64,000 nucleotides of DNA from Buchnera aphidicola (Stegophylla sp.) (GTDB lineage: Bacteria; Pseudomonadota; Gammaproteobacteria; Enterobacterales; Enterobacteriaceae), in NCBI RefSeq assembly GCF_005080785.1, contig NZ_CP032998.1, positions 264,160 to 328,159 of the forward strand, in the 5' to 3' direction. Of the stretch, positions 30,165-40,484 are shown in pieces. How positions within the stretch are numbered: position 1 is the stretch's first letter; every line of letters starts with the position of its first letter. Position numbers and translations under genes: made by a program. The notes under the pieces are model-generated. The model saw only the letters and a list, made by a program, of their open reading frames with translations. It had not been told where the DNA came from and did not search any database.

Positions 30165-32006
30165 ATGGTTGTACGTTTAAAAAATATAGCTATTATTGCA
30201 CATATTGATCATGGAAAAACAACTTTATTGGATCAAATACTAAAACAATCAGGAACATTAAAAAATAAAAAAGAAAATATTCATCGCATCATGGATTCTA
30301 ATGAATTAGAAAAAGAAAGAGGTATTACAATATCATCTAAAAATACATCTATTCAATGGAATAAATATCATATTAATATTATTGATACCCCAGGACATTC
30401 CGATTTTGGAGGAGAAGTAGAACGTGTCATGTCTATGGTAGATTCTGTATTATTAGTTGTTGATGCTTCTGATGGACCAATGCCTCAAACAAGGTTCGTA
30501 ACAAAAAAAGCTTTTGCATATAATCTAAATCCTATTGTTGTAATCAACAAAATTGATCGAAAAGATGCTCGACCTGATTGGGTAATAGACCAAATATTTG
30601 ATTTATTCATCAACTTAAATGCTAAAGATGAACAATTAGATTTTCCAATTGTTTATACCTCCGCTTTACTAGGTACATCTGGAATAGATTATAATAAAAT
30701 GGAAAATAATATGAACGCATTATATAATGCAATTATTAAACATACCCCATCACCTAAAATAAACTTAAAAAATAATTTACAAATTCAAATTTCTCAATTA
30801 GATTATGACAAATATTTAGGTGTTATTGGTATTGGACGAATACATCAAGGAATTATTTGCAATAATCAAATAGTATCTATCATTAATCAAAAAGGAACAA
30901 TAAAACAAGGGAAAATAGGAAAAATATTAAAATATTTTGGATTACAAAAAATAGAAGTAAATAATGCGCATTCTGGAGAAATTATCGCAATTACTGGACT
31001 AAATAATTTACATATTTCAGATACTATTTGTGACATTAATAATAATATTCCATTACCTCCAGTAAAAATAGATCCTCCAACAGTAAATATGTTATTTTCT
31101 GTAAATACTTCACCATTTTGTGGTCAAGAAGGAAAATATATTACTTCTACTAAAATATATGACAGATTACGAAAAGAAATAAAACATAATATTTCTATGA
31201 AAATTCAAAAAACATCCGACTCTAATATTTTTTCTGTTTCTGGACGCGGTGAATTACATTTATCTATATTAATTGAAACTATGAGACGAGAAGGATTTGA
31301 ACTAGAAGTATCAAGACCAAAAATTATTTTTAAATATCAGAATGATATTACAACTGAACCTTTTGAAAATGTTGTTATAGATATTGAAAACCAACATCAA
31401 GGAATAATAATAGAATATATGGGACAAAAAAAAGGAAAAATGAAAAATATTATTCCTGATTATCAAGGACGAACAAAATTAGAATATATTGTATCTAGTA
31501 GAGCATTAATAGGTTTTCAAAATGAATTTATGAATATTACATCAGGAACAGGATTATTTTATTCATCTTTTTCACATTATGGTAAAAAACAAAATCATAA
31601 TATTGGTAACAGAAAAAATGGTGTATTAATATCTAACGGTACTGGTATAACAACAGGATTTGCATTATTCAATCTACAAAATAGAGGTAAATTATTTTTA
31701 GGACATGCAGAAAAAGTTTATCAAGGCCAAATTATTGGAATACATAATAGATCCAATGATCTAACTGTAAATTGTTTAACTGGTAAAAAATTAACTAATA
31801 TGAGAGCATCCGGTACAGATGAAGCAATATCTTTAATTCCTCCTATTAATATGACATTAGAAAAGGCATTGGGATTTATCAATGACGATGAATTAGTTGA
31901 AATTACTCCATCTGCTATTAGAATACGTAAAAAATATCTTACTGAAAATGACCGTAAAATACAGATACGAAAAAATAAACAACATAAAAAAATACAAAAT
32001 TCTTAA
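30165..32006 (+). CDS. typA: Translational GTPase TypA/BipA
   Basis: Ribosome-associated GTPase of the EF-G family linked to 50S assembly and stress adaptation. The 613 residues are full length (E. coli 607): P-loop [13 protein letters not shown] near 12-24, switch [30 protein letters not shown], then the EF-G-like domains and the BipA-specific C-terminal region ([22 protein letters not shown]). AAGGA precedes the ATG. Its P-loop Asp is intact, unlike IF2 in this window. Confidence 0.97.
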   Translation: MVVRLKNIAIIAHIDHGKTTLLDQILKQSGTLKNKKENIHRIMDSNELEKERGITISSKNTSIQWNKYHINIIDTPGHSDFGGEVERVMSMVDSVLLVVDASDGPMPQTRFVTKKAFAYNLNPIVVINKIDRKDARPDWVIDQIFDLFINLNAKDEQLDFPIVYTSALLGTSGIDYNKMENNMNALYNAIIKHTPSPKINLKNNLQIQISQLDYDKYLGVIGIGRIHQGIICNNQIVSIINQKGTIKQGKIGKILKYFGLQKIEVNNAHSGEIIAITGLNNLHISDTICDINNNIPLPPVKIDPPTVNMLFSVNTSPFCGQEGKYITSTKIYDRLRKEIKHNISMKIQKTSDSNIFSVSGRGELHLSILIETMRREGFELEVSRPKIIFKYQNDITTEPFENVVIDIENQHQGIIIEYMGQKKGKMKNIIPDYQGRTKLEYIVSSRALIGFQNEFMNITSGTGLFYSSFSHYGKKQNHNIGNRKNGVLISNGTGITTGFALFNLQNRGKLFLGHAEKVYQGQIIGIHNRSNDLTVNCLTGKKLTNMRASGTDEAISLIPPINMTLEKALGFINDDELVEITPSAIRIRKKYLTENDRKIQIRKNKQHKKIQNS

Positions 32007-32154
32007 TTGAAGATTTTTAATAATACCATGTATTATAAATATTTAATATCATAAAAATAAATCATACATTTATATAATTATTATTTATAACAGATAAAAA
32101 CTTTTAAAATATTTAAAATATATTTGATAATATTTTTAAAATATTCAATAAATT

Positions 32155-33126
32155 TTATTTAATTATAAAATAACTTGTAACATCATTTGATAGACGGTAA
32201 ATATTTTTTAAACTGACTATATTTTTTAAAATACCTTGAATACAAAAAATATTTTTTTTAATTTGAAGAACAAAAAATATATTTCCTACTTTTTTCCAAC
32301 TATTATCATACATTTCTATATCTTCTAGAAGACATGGTACATTCTTAGTAATCCCAATCAAACAATATAAATTTCTTTTATTAATATTACGAAAATGTAA
32401 ACGTGAAATAACTTCTTGACCACAATAACAACCCTTGTCAAAATCTATTCCTTTTAAATTTTCTAAATTAAGTTCTTGAGGAATAAATTTTCCTGTAGTT
32501 TTTATATTTAACATCGGAAAACCAGATTGTATATCTAAAAATAACCATTTATTTAAATTACATTGTATTGATTGTTTTAATAAAAAAGTTTTTACATCTA
32601 AAAAATCTTTCTGTTTAAGAATTAACAAAAAACGTTCAATTGGATTATCAAACCATAGTAAGACATTATCATTAACATATACAACTGTTTTATTTTTATC
32701 GGGTAAAATATTAAAAAAATCTGATAAAACCTTTCGACAATTTAATCCGAAAACTCCTAATAAAGTAAATTTACTTAATTGTACAATATTCACATCTGAA
32801 AATATTGAATACCTTTTTAATTCATTTATTTGTATTTTAGAAAGATCATTTTGTTGAATATAAGCATATCCATGATTATAATGGAATAAATGTAATATAT
32901 TCCATACCTTACCTCGTGCATTACAATGAGCAGATAAAATATGTTTATTATAATTTAATAAAAATAAATTTCTAGTAATTTGACTTTGTAAATATTTTTT
33001 GCTGTCCAATCCTGATACCCATATTAATGACCAATCATATAATATTGCAAAAGAACATAAAAATTTAGTTAAAACCACATTAGAAGTATGATAATTATTA
33101 CTTTTACAAATATTAAAAATATTCAT
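32155..33126 (-). CDS. ygfZ: Folate-binding iron-sulfur cluster protein YgfZ
   Basis: Tetrahydrofolate-dependent protein that helps assemble or repair iron-sulfur enzymes such as MiaB, which is also encoded here. Start is taken at the ATG at 33126 (about 323 residues, close to E. coli's 326); an upstream in-frame ATG at 33180 would add 18 residues without family support. The signature KGCYCGQEVISR (family KGCYxGQE) is near the C-terminal third, and LLAAHCDAKGK-like ILSAHCNARGKVW near 70. Confidence 0.9.
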   Translation of the reverse strand: MNIFNICKSNNYHTSNVVLTKFLCSFAILYDWSLIWVSGLDSKKYLQSQITRNLFLLNYNKHILSAHCNARGKVWNILHLFHYNHGYAYIQQNDLSKIQINELKRYSIFSDVNIVQLSKFTLLGVFGLNCRKVLSDFFNILPDKNKTVVYVNDNVLLWFDNPIERFLLILKQKDFLDVKTFLLKQSIQCNLNKWLFLDIQSGFPMLNIKTTGKFIPQELNLENLKGIDFDKGCYCGQEVISRLHFRNINKRNLYCLIGITKNVPCLLEDIEMYDNSWKKVGNIFFVLQIKKNIFCIQGILKNIVSLKNIYRLSNDVTSYFIIK

Positions 33127-33370
33127 AATATTTTTTCTAATATCAAATAATATATATAAGTATTTTATGATAAATACCATAAATATTCATAAAAAAATAA
33201 ATATACATAATAAAATATATTTCATTGAATAATATACAATATTATTGTAAAATATTATATTAATTAAAATAAATATATACAATATTAACATAATATAGAA
33301 TTTTCATATATTTTATGTTCGTAAGAATAACCATATTAACATATAAATTAATAAACATAAATTGTAAAAT

Positions 33371-34396
33371 ATGATTCAATTAAAAAAAATAAAAAAAATT
33401 ATAGAAATAAAAAAAATATTAAATCAATCTAAAACATGGTTGAATATTGAACGTAATAAAAAAATTCAAGAAAAAAAAAATAAAATTACAAAAATTATTT
33501 CAAAAATTCAAAATATTGAAAATAATATTAATGAAATTATAAAATTTATTAAATTATCAATAGAAATGAAAGATACAAGTATCATTTCAGATATAACCAA
33601 AGAAATAAAAAAAATAAAAAAAAAAATAAAAAAAACTAATTTTTATTACATTTTTTCTAAAAAACATGATTATTTAAATTGTTATTTAGATATACAATCT
33701 GGATCAGGGGGCATTGATGCACAAGATTGGTCCAAAATGTTGATGAGAATGTATTTAAAATGGTTAAACAAAAAAAAATTTAAAACAGAAAAAATCAGTG
33801 AAATATATGGAGAAAATTCTGGTATAAAATCATCTACTATTCGGGTAATAGGAAAATACGCATTTGGATGGTTAAGAACAGAAACAGGTATTCATCGATT
33901 AATTAGAAAAAGTCCATTTAATTCAGGAAAACGTCGTCACACATCTTTTAGTTCCATATTTATTTATCCTGAAATTAATAAAAAAACTAATATAAATATT
34001 AATCCTTCAGATTTAAAAATAGATTTTTACAAATCTTCTGGATCTGGAGGACAACATGTAAATCGAACAGAATCAGCAGTAAGAATCACTCATTTACCCA
34101 CATCATTAGTCACCCAATGCCAAAACCAAAGATCTCAACACAAAAATAAAGAACAAGCAATAAAACAAATGAAATCAAAATTATATAACTTAGAAATAAA
34201 AAAAAGAATAAAAAAACAACAAGATATTGAAAATAGTAAATCATCAATTGGTTGGGGTAATCAAATTAGATCATATATATTAGATGACTCAAGAATTAAA
34301 GATCTTAGAACAGGTCTTGAAATACGTGATACTCAATCAGTACTCAATGGTAATCTAGATCAATTTATTGAAAAAAGTTTAAAAATAGGATTATAA
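33371..34396 (+). CDS. prfB: Peptide chain release factor 2 without programmed frameshift
   Basis: Recognises UGA and UAA stop codons. The 341 residues include the stop-recognition SPF motif (RKSPFNSG near 179), the catalytic GGQ ([19 protein letters not shown] near 218-236) and the normal C-terminus. It starts at about the position where E. coli RF2 resumes after its frameshift; the 25-codon leader and the CUU-UGA slippery site are not found upstream, where the frame is closed by a stop. It overlaps no gene, and lysS follows after 9 bases, the E. coli order. Confidence 0.95.
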   Translation: MIQLKKIKKIIEIKKILNQSKTWLNIERNKKIQEKKNKITKIISKIQNIENNINEIIKFIKLSIEMKDTSIISDITKEIKKIKKKIKKTNFYYIFSKKHDYLNCYLDIQSGSGGIDAQDWSKMLMRMYLKWLNKKKFKTEKISEIYGENSGIKSSTIRVIGKYAFGWLRTETGIHRLIRKSPFNSGKRRHTSFSSIFIYPEINKKTNININPSDLKIDFYKSSGSGGQHVNRTESAVRITHLPTSLVTQCQNQRSQHKNKEQAIKQMKSKLYNLEIKKRIKKQQDIENSKSSIGWGNQIRSYILDDSRIKDLRTGLEIRDTQSVLNGNLDQFIEKSLKIGL

Positions 34397-34405
34397 AACT
34401 ATATT

Positions 34406-35935
34406 ATGTTAAATAAAAAAAAAAAAAACAATAAGAATTTTATAAACCAAAATAATGAATATGAAACAAGAAAAAAAAAACTTCAAAATATTCGTCAAAT
34501 AGGTTTTGATTTTCCTAATCATTTTAAACCTAATATAAGTATTCCAAAAATTTATAAAAAATACATTGTTAAAAACCATCAAGAACTCAAAAAAATTCAT
34601 AAAACAGTTAAAATTACAGGACGTATGATTCAACAACGTATTATGGGAAAAGCTTCATTTATTATTATAAAAAATATGCAAGATAAAATTCAAATTTATG
34701 TTACAGAAACAAAAATATCTTCAGAAATTTATCAAAAACAATTTAAAACATGGGATTTAGGTGATATTCTAGGCATAGAAGGAACAATATTCAAAACAAA
34801 AACCCAAGAATTATCTATATATTGTACAAAAATTTATTTATTATGTAAATCATTACGTCCTCTACCAAATAAATTCCATGGATTATTAAATCAAGAAACT
34901 AAATATCGTCAAAGATATCTCGATTTAATTACTAACCCCCAATCTATGGAAAACTTTAAAACACGTTCAAAAACTTTAACAATTATTCGAAATTTTATGC
35001 ATAATAATAATTTTATAGAAGTTGAAACACCTATTTTACAAAATATTCCTGGAGGTGCAACCGCAAAACCATTTAAAACATATCATAATACTTTACATAA
35101 AAAAATGTACTTACGCATATCTCCAGAATTATATTTAAAAAAATTAATTATTGGAGGATTTAATCGTATATACGAAATAAGTCGAAATTTTAGAAATGAA
35201 GGAATTTCTTCAAAACATAATCCTGAATTTACTATGATGGAACTTTATATGACCTATTCTAATTATCAAGATTTAATGAATTTCATAGAAAAATTAATGC
35301 AAATAATAATAAAAAAAATCATAGGATCATATAAAATAAAATATAATACAAATGTTCTTAACTTAAGTCCACCATATCAAAGATTTACAATGAAAGAATC
35401 AATTCTACATTATTATCCAAATATTCATAAATCCGATCTAAAAAATCTAGAAATAACTAAAAAAATTGCAAATACACTTGATATCAATGTTAAAAACCAT
35501 TGGAATATCGGAAAAATAATCTCTGAAATTTTTGAAACAACAATAGAAAAAAAATTGATTCAACCAACATTTATTACAGAATATCCTATTGAAATTTCTC
35601 CTTTATCTAGACGAAATAACATAAAAAAACATATTGCAGATAGATTTGAATTTTTTATTGGAGGAATAGAAATAGGAAATGGATTTTCTGAATTAAATGA
35701 TTCCGAAGACCAAAAAAAACGATTTTTACAACAAGATAACAATAAAAATCAATTAACAAATCAAAAAATATCATATAATAAAGAATATATTACTGCTATG
35801 GAATATGGATTACCCCCAACAGCAGGTTTAGGTATTGGTATTGATAGATTAATAATGATTATAACCAATCAAAAAAATATACGAGACATCATTTTGTTTC
35901 CTACACTTCGTAATTCAAAAAAAAATAAAATATAA
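34406..35935 (+). CDS. lysS: Lysyl-tRNA synthetase (class II)
   Basis: Charges tRNA-Lys, in heavy demand given the Lys-rich proteome. The 509 residues have the anticodon-binding OB fold (about 60-160), motif 2 RNFRNEGISSKHNPEFTMME and motif 3 GLGIGIDRLIMI. It is 9 bases downstream of prfB. A 14-A tract (34415-34428) directly after the start codes Lys residues in frame. Confidence 0.97.
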   Translation: MLNKKKKNNKNFINQNNEYETRKKKLQNIRQIGFDFPNHFKPNISIPKIYKKYIVKNHQELKKIHKTVKITGRMIQQRIMGKASFIIIKNMQDKIQIYVTETKISSEIYQKQFKTWDLGDILGIEGTIFKTKTQELSIYCTKIYLLCKSLRPLPNKFHGLLNQETKYRQRYLDLITNPQSMENFKTRSKTLTIIRNFMHNNNFIEVETPILQNIPGGATAKPFKTYHNTLHKKMYLRISPELYLKKLIIGGFNRIYEISRNFRNEGISSKHNPEFTMMELYMTYSNYQDLMNFIEKLMQIIIKKIIGSYKIKYNTNVLNLSPPYQRFTMKESILHYYPNIHKSDLKNLEITKKIANTLDINVKNHWNIGKIISEIFETTIEKKLIQPTFITEYPIEISPLSRRNNIKKHIADRFEFFIGGIEIGNGFSELNDSEDQKKRFLQQDNNKNQLTNQKISYNKEYITAMEYGLPPTAGLGIGIDRLIMIITNQKNIRDIILFPTLRNSKKNKI

Positions 35936-35962
35936 ATTACATTATATTATAATAAGAAAAAT

Positions 35963-37225
35963 ATGTTCAATTTAAATAAAAAAAAAACAACACTAAATGT
36001 CCCAAATATATTATCAGTAATCAAAAAATATGATACTCCTATTTGGATGTATGACGGAAATACTATTAAAAAAAAAATAAATATGTTAAAACAATTTGAT
36101 ATTGTTCGATTCGCACAAAAATCATGTTCTAATATTCACATACTTCGTTTTATGAAACAGTTTAATATAAAAATTGATGCAGTATCATTGGGTGAAATAG
36201 AACGTGCCCTCCTTGCAGGATTTACACCAAAAAATGATGAAATTATCTTTACATCAGACATTATAGATGATCAAACATTAAAAAAAGTTATTCATCACAA
36301 TATTACAATAAATGTCGGCTCATTAAATATGTTAGAACAAATAGGAAAAATATCACCTCAACACCGAATATGGATTCGTATTAATCCACAGTTTGGACAT
36401 GGACATAACAAAAAAACTAATACCGGAGGAGAAAACAGTAAACATGGTATATGGAATCCAGAATTAGCATTACCATTAATAAAAAAATATCAACTGAATC
36501 TTATAGGATTACATATGCATATTGGATCAGGAACAAACTATCAACACTTAAAAAAAGTATGTGATGCTATGTTAAAACAAGTAATAAAATTAAATCAAGA
36601 TATTCAATATATTTCTGCAGGAGGAGGTTTACCAATTCCATACACACGTAATGAAAAAAAAATAAATATCAACAATTATTTTCAATTATGGAATAATACA
36701 AAAAAAAAAATTGAACAATACCTTCATCATCCTATAACATTAGAAATTGAACCAGGTCGTTTTTTAGTTGCAGAATCAGGAATTTTAGTAGCCAAAGTAT
36801 ATGCTAAAAAAGAAACAAAAAACAAAAAATTTATTTTAGTTGAATCAGGATTTAATGATTTAATAAGACCGGTTATGTATGGTAGTTACCACCATATCTC
36901 AATTATAGGACACAATAATCGTATTATTGATAAAAAAAAAAAAGAAAAAGTTATCATAGGTGGACCATTATGTGAATCAGGAGATATATTCACACAAGAT
37001 GCACAAGGAGAACTTAAAGAACGAAATCTACCTAAAATAAAAATAGGAGATTATATTGTTTTGCACAATACAGGAGCATATGGATCTTCTATGTCTTCTA
37101 ACTATAATACTAAACCCTTAATACCAGAAATATTATTTGAAAATCACTATCCTAGAATAATCCGGAAACGACAAACTATAAAAGAATTATTAAAACTAGA
37201 AACAGATATCACATTTCAATATTAA
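35963..37225 (+). CDS. lysA: Diaminopimelate decarboxylase
   Basis: PLP enzyme making lysine from meso-diaminopimelate, the last step of lysine supply. The 420 residues match E. coli LysA throughout: PLP-binding Lys53 in VRFAQKSCSNIH, HMHIGSGTNY, ISAGGGLPIPY, IEPGRFLVAESG, CESGDIFTQ and TGAYGSSMSSNYN. Lysine, rather than peptidoglycan, is the likely fate of DAP here because murA and glmM are absent from their usual sites. Confidence 0.97.
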   Translation: MFNLNKKKTTLNVPNILSVIKKYDTPIWMYDGNTIKKKINMLKQFDIVRFAQKSCSNIHILRFMKQFNIKIDAVSLGEIERALLAGFTPKNDEIIFTSDIIDDQTLKKVIHHNITINVGSLNMLEQIGKISPQHRIWIRINPQFGHGHNKKTNTGGENSKHGIWNPELALPLIKKYQLNLIGLHMHIGSGTNYQHLKKVCDAMLKQVIKLNQDIQYISAGGGLPIPYTRNEKKININNYFQLWNNTKKKIEQYLHHPITLEIEPGRFLVAESGILVAKVYAKKETKNKKFILVESGFNDLIRPVMYGSYHHISIIGHNNRIIDKKKKEKVIIGGPLCESGDIFTQDAQGELKERNLPKIKIGDYIVLHNTGAYGSSMSSNYNTKPLIPEILFENHYPRIIRKRQTIKELLKLETDITFQY

Positions 37226-37627
37226 ATATAATGTCACAATATATATATTGAATCATACAATACCATTATTTTTTATATAACAAAAAAAATAAAGTTATAT
37301 TATTTACATATTTTGATTAATTATTAATTAAACATAATAAATTTAATGTATGATTATAAAATAACCAATATCAAATATTATATTTAATAATATTAATTAT
37401 ATTATAAATATTTAAAATATTATACATGTATAAAATTTATACATTAAGTAAACTATGTTAAAATAAATAAAATTATTATAAATATTATTACTTTAAAATA
37501 TATTATAACTAATGATAAAATGAATTCAAAATATAAAACATTTAAAAATATAAACATTTTATACCATATATAAAAAATATTATTATAATATAAATAAATA
37601 AAAAATTTTAAATATTTTTAGAAAATA
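37226..37627 (+). other. 402-base AT-rich spacer between lysA and miaB; no gene seen
   Basis: Low-complexity A/T sequence with stops in all frames and no recognised motif. Confidence 0.6.
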
Positions 37628-38962
37628 ATGAACCAAAAAAACAAAAAAGTTTATATAAAAACTTGGGGTTGTCAAATGAATGAATATGATTCATTAATGA
37701 TAACTAACATATTACAAGAAAATCAAAAATATACTATAACCAATTCCGAAAACGATGCAAATATTTTAATTTTAAATACTTGTTCAATACGCGAAAAAGC
37801 ACATGAAAAATTATTTCATCAACTAGGTAGATGGAAAAAACTAAAAAAAAATAATCCTAATATTATTATTGCAGTTGGAGGTTGTGTTGCTAATCAAGAA
37901 GGAAAAAAAATTTTAATCCGATCGCAACATGTTGATATTATTTTTGGGACACAAACTTTACATCGTTTACCAAGTATGATTAATAAAAAAATCCAACATC
38001 AAAAACCCATGATAGATATTACCTTTCCAAAATTAGAAAAATTTAAAAATGTATTAATACCAAAAAAAAATATTTATTCCGCTTCGATATCGATTATGGA
38101 AGGTTGCAATAAATATTGTTCTTTTTGTATTGTTCCATATACACGAGGTAAAGAAATTAGTAGACCATTACGTAATATTTTAGATGAAATTTATAAATTA
38201 GTTGATCACGGTGCTAAAGAAATTATTTTATTAGGACAAAACGTTAACGCATATTATAGTATTGATAAAAATGGAAAAAAATGTACATTTTCTGAATTAC
38301 TACAAATCATAGCATCAATAAAAAATATTAAACGTATTCGATTTCTAACAAGTAATCCAATGAATTTTAATGAAGATATTATTCAAATATATTATAATAC
38401 ATCTAAATTAGTTAGTTTTTTACATCTTCCTATACAAAGTGGTTCCAACAAAATTTTAAAATTAATGAAAAGATCATATTCAGTAGAAAAATACAAAGAA
38501 ATTATAAAAAAATTAATTATAGCACGACCAAATATACAAATAAGTTCTGATTTTATTATTGGTTTTCCTGGAGAAACAAATTATGATTTTCAAAAAACTA
38601 TGGACATAATTTCAGATCTAAATTTTGATATGAGTTACAGTTTTATATATTCACCTCGACCAGGAACTCCAGCATCCAAACTAAAAGATAATATTAACAT
38701 AACTGAAAAAAAAATAAGATTAAACATTCTACAAAATCAAATTAATAAACAAACACAACAATGGACTCAAAAAATGTTAAATACTTTTCAAAATGTATTA
38801 ATAGAACGATGTATTGATAAAAAAAAAAATAAATTTTTAGGAAAAACAGAAAACAATCGAACAGTAATACTAACAAGTCACCAAAATATACTAGGGAAAA
38901 TTGTAAAAGTTTACGTGAATCAAATTCAAAAAAACTTTTTAACAGGAAAATATGATAAATAA
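37628..38962 (+). CDS. miaB: tRNA-2-methylthio-N6-dimethylallyladenosine synthase MiaB
   Basis: Radical-SAM methylthiotransferase acting on A37 of tRNAs reading UNN codons. The 444 residues have N-terminal cluster cysteines (Cys15 in TWGCQMNEYDS, Cys52, Cys86), the radical-SAM motif CNKYCSFC (Cys160/164/167), and the C-terminal TRAM domain. Full length compared with E. coli's 474. ybeY follows, as in E. coli without ybeZ. Confidence 0.97.
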   Translation: MNQKNKKVYIKTWGCQMNEYDSLMITNILQENQKYTITNSENDANILILNTCSIREKAHEKLFHQLGRWKKLKKNNPNIIIAVGGCVANQEGKKILIRSQHVDIIFGTQTLHRLPSMINKKIQHQKPMIDITFPKLEKFKNVLIPKKNIYSASISIMEGCNKYCSFCIVPYTRGKEISRPLRNILDEIYKLVDHGAKEIILLGQNVNAYYSIDKNGKKCTFSELLQIIASIKNIKRIRFLTSNPMNFNEDIIQIYYNTSKLVSFLHLPIQSGSNKILKLMKRSYSVEKYKEIIKKLIIARPNIQISSDFIIGFPGETNYDFQKTMDIISDLNFDMSYSFIYSPRPGTPASKLKDNINITEKKIRLNILQNQINKQTQQWTQKMLNTFQNVLIERCIDKKKNKFLGKTENNRTVILTSHQNILGKIVKVYVNQIQKNFLTGKYDK

Positions 38963-39028
38963 ATATTTATTATATACAAAGAAATTATTACAATAATATA
39001 AATTATTATTAAAATAAAATTAAACAAT

Positions 39029-39484
39029 ATGAAAAATATTAAACTGAATATACAAAATAATACTGATAATCATTATCAAATATCAAAAAAAAAAATTAAA
39101 ATATGGATACATCGAATTATAAAAAAAAAATGTGAAATTACTATTCGTATCGTAAATATATTAGAAATAAAACAATTAAATTATACATATCGAAAACAAA
39201 ATAAACCTACTAATATATTATCTTTCCCTTTTGAATCGATTCCACATATTAAATCTCAATTTATTGGAGATTTAATAATTTGTTTAGAAATAATAAAAAA
39301 AGAATCACAATCACAACAAAAAACAATTGAAGAGCATTTAGCTCATATTATAATCCACGGAACATTACATTTACTTGGATACACACATGATAATATTTAT
39401 AACACAAAAATTATGCAATATATAGAAATAAAAAATATGATTAAATTAGGATATAAAAATCCATATTTACCATTAAAATATTAA
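39029..39484 (+). CDS. ybeY: Endoribonuclease YbeY
   Basis: Metal-dependent endoribonuclease of 16S rRNA 3'-end maturation and 70S quality control. The 151 residues include the fold motif PTNILSFPFE near 68 and the zinc motif HGTLHLLGYTHDN (three His ligands kept; the usual Asp of GYDH is Thr). Follows miaB by 66 bases; ybeZ is missing. Confidence 0.93.
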   Translation: MKNIKLNIQNNTDNHYQISKKKIKIWIHRIIKKKCEITIRIVNILEIKQLNYTYRKQNKPTNILSFPFESIPHIKSQFIGDLIICLEIIKKESQSQQKTIEEHLAHIIIHGTLHLLGYTHDNIYNTKIMQYIEIKNMIKLGYKNPYLPLKY

Positions 39485-40484
39485 TACAATACAAAATAAA
39501 ATATAACACTTTAATCAATAAAAAATAAATAATATGTATAAAAATATTATTTACATAATATAAAAAAAATATTAAAAAATTTTATATCAATTAATATCAA
39601 AATCTTATATAAAATATTTTAAAAAACAAAATATATTAAATGATATTATTACATAAAAAATAATAAAATAATTAATAAAAAATTTATAAAATATTTTTTA
39701 ATATAATAAATATAACAATATAATAAATAAAAACAACTAATATAAAATATTTTTTAATCAATATCTAAAAACTATTATAAAATCTATTCATCTAAAATTA
39801 TAAATATACATTATAACAATAATTATATAAAATGTTTTCATACCTAAAAAATATTATTTCATATTAAAAACTTTGAATTAATTGTTTATCTAAAATATTT
39901 AAACCTATAATATAGTATACCTGATAATCAATATTCAAAAATTATATTATAAAATTCAAATGATATAATATATCATATAAAATTGTCAATAATAAATTAA
40001 AAACCATATTAAAACTAATTACTAAAAAAATATTTTTCAAAAAATTGTATAAAAATAAAAAATAGATATAATAAAAACATAAATATAAAAAATAAATCAT
40101 AATTGAATAACCATAAAACGTTAACAAATTAAAAAATTTAAAAATTTTTTTCATATCAAATTGAATCACAAAATATCAATATTATGAAAACTTTTAATTA
40201 CATAAAAACTTCAATATCTCAAAATTGTCTTTTAATGATTCAAAAAATATAAATATATATTATAAATGTCTTGAATCAATCATAAAAAACATAAAAAATA
40301 TTACATACTAAATATAATATATAAAATCAACACATAAATGGAATATCTATATAAATAATGTATATATTCACCAATAAAAAATGAATTTCATAAATAATAT
40401 TACATATATCTATAAATTCATTCATATTATTATATTCAATAATATAATAATATCAATTAAAAAATAATAATTTGATTATACAAT
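39485..40484 (+). other. 1.0 kb AT-rich spacer between ybeY and leuS; no gene seen
   Basis: The E. coli order ybeY-ybeX-lnt places ybeX (corC) and apolipoprotein N-acyltransferase lnt here, ahead of leuS in Buchnera-type order. No similarity to either can be read. A 75-codon hydrophobic frame on the minus strand (39942-40169) has no family resemblance. Confidence 0.6.

Noticed and set aside
39942..40169. 75-codon hydrophobic frame on the minus strand in the ybeY-leuS spacer
   Set aside because: Its F/Y/L/I/N composition is what random AT-rich DNA encodes. It has no ribosome-binding site, no family resemblance and no operon context.
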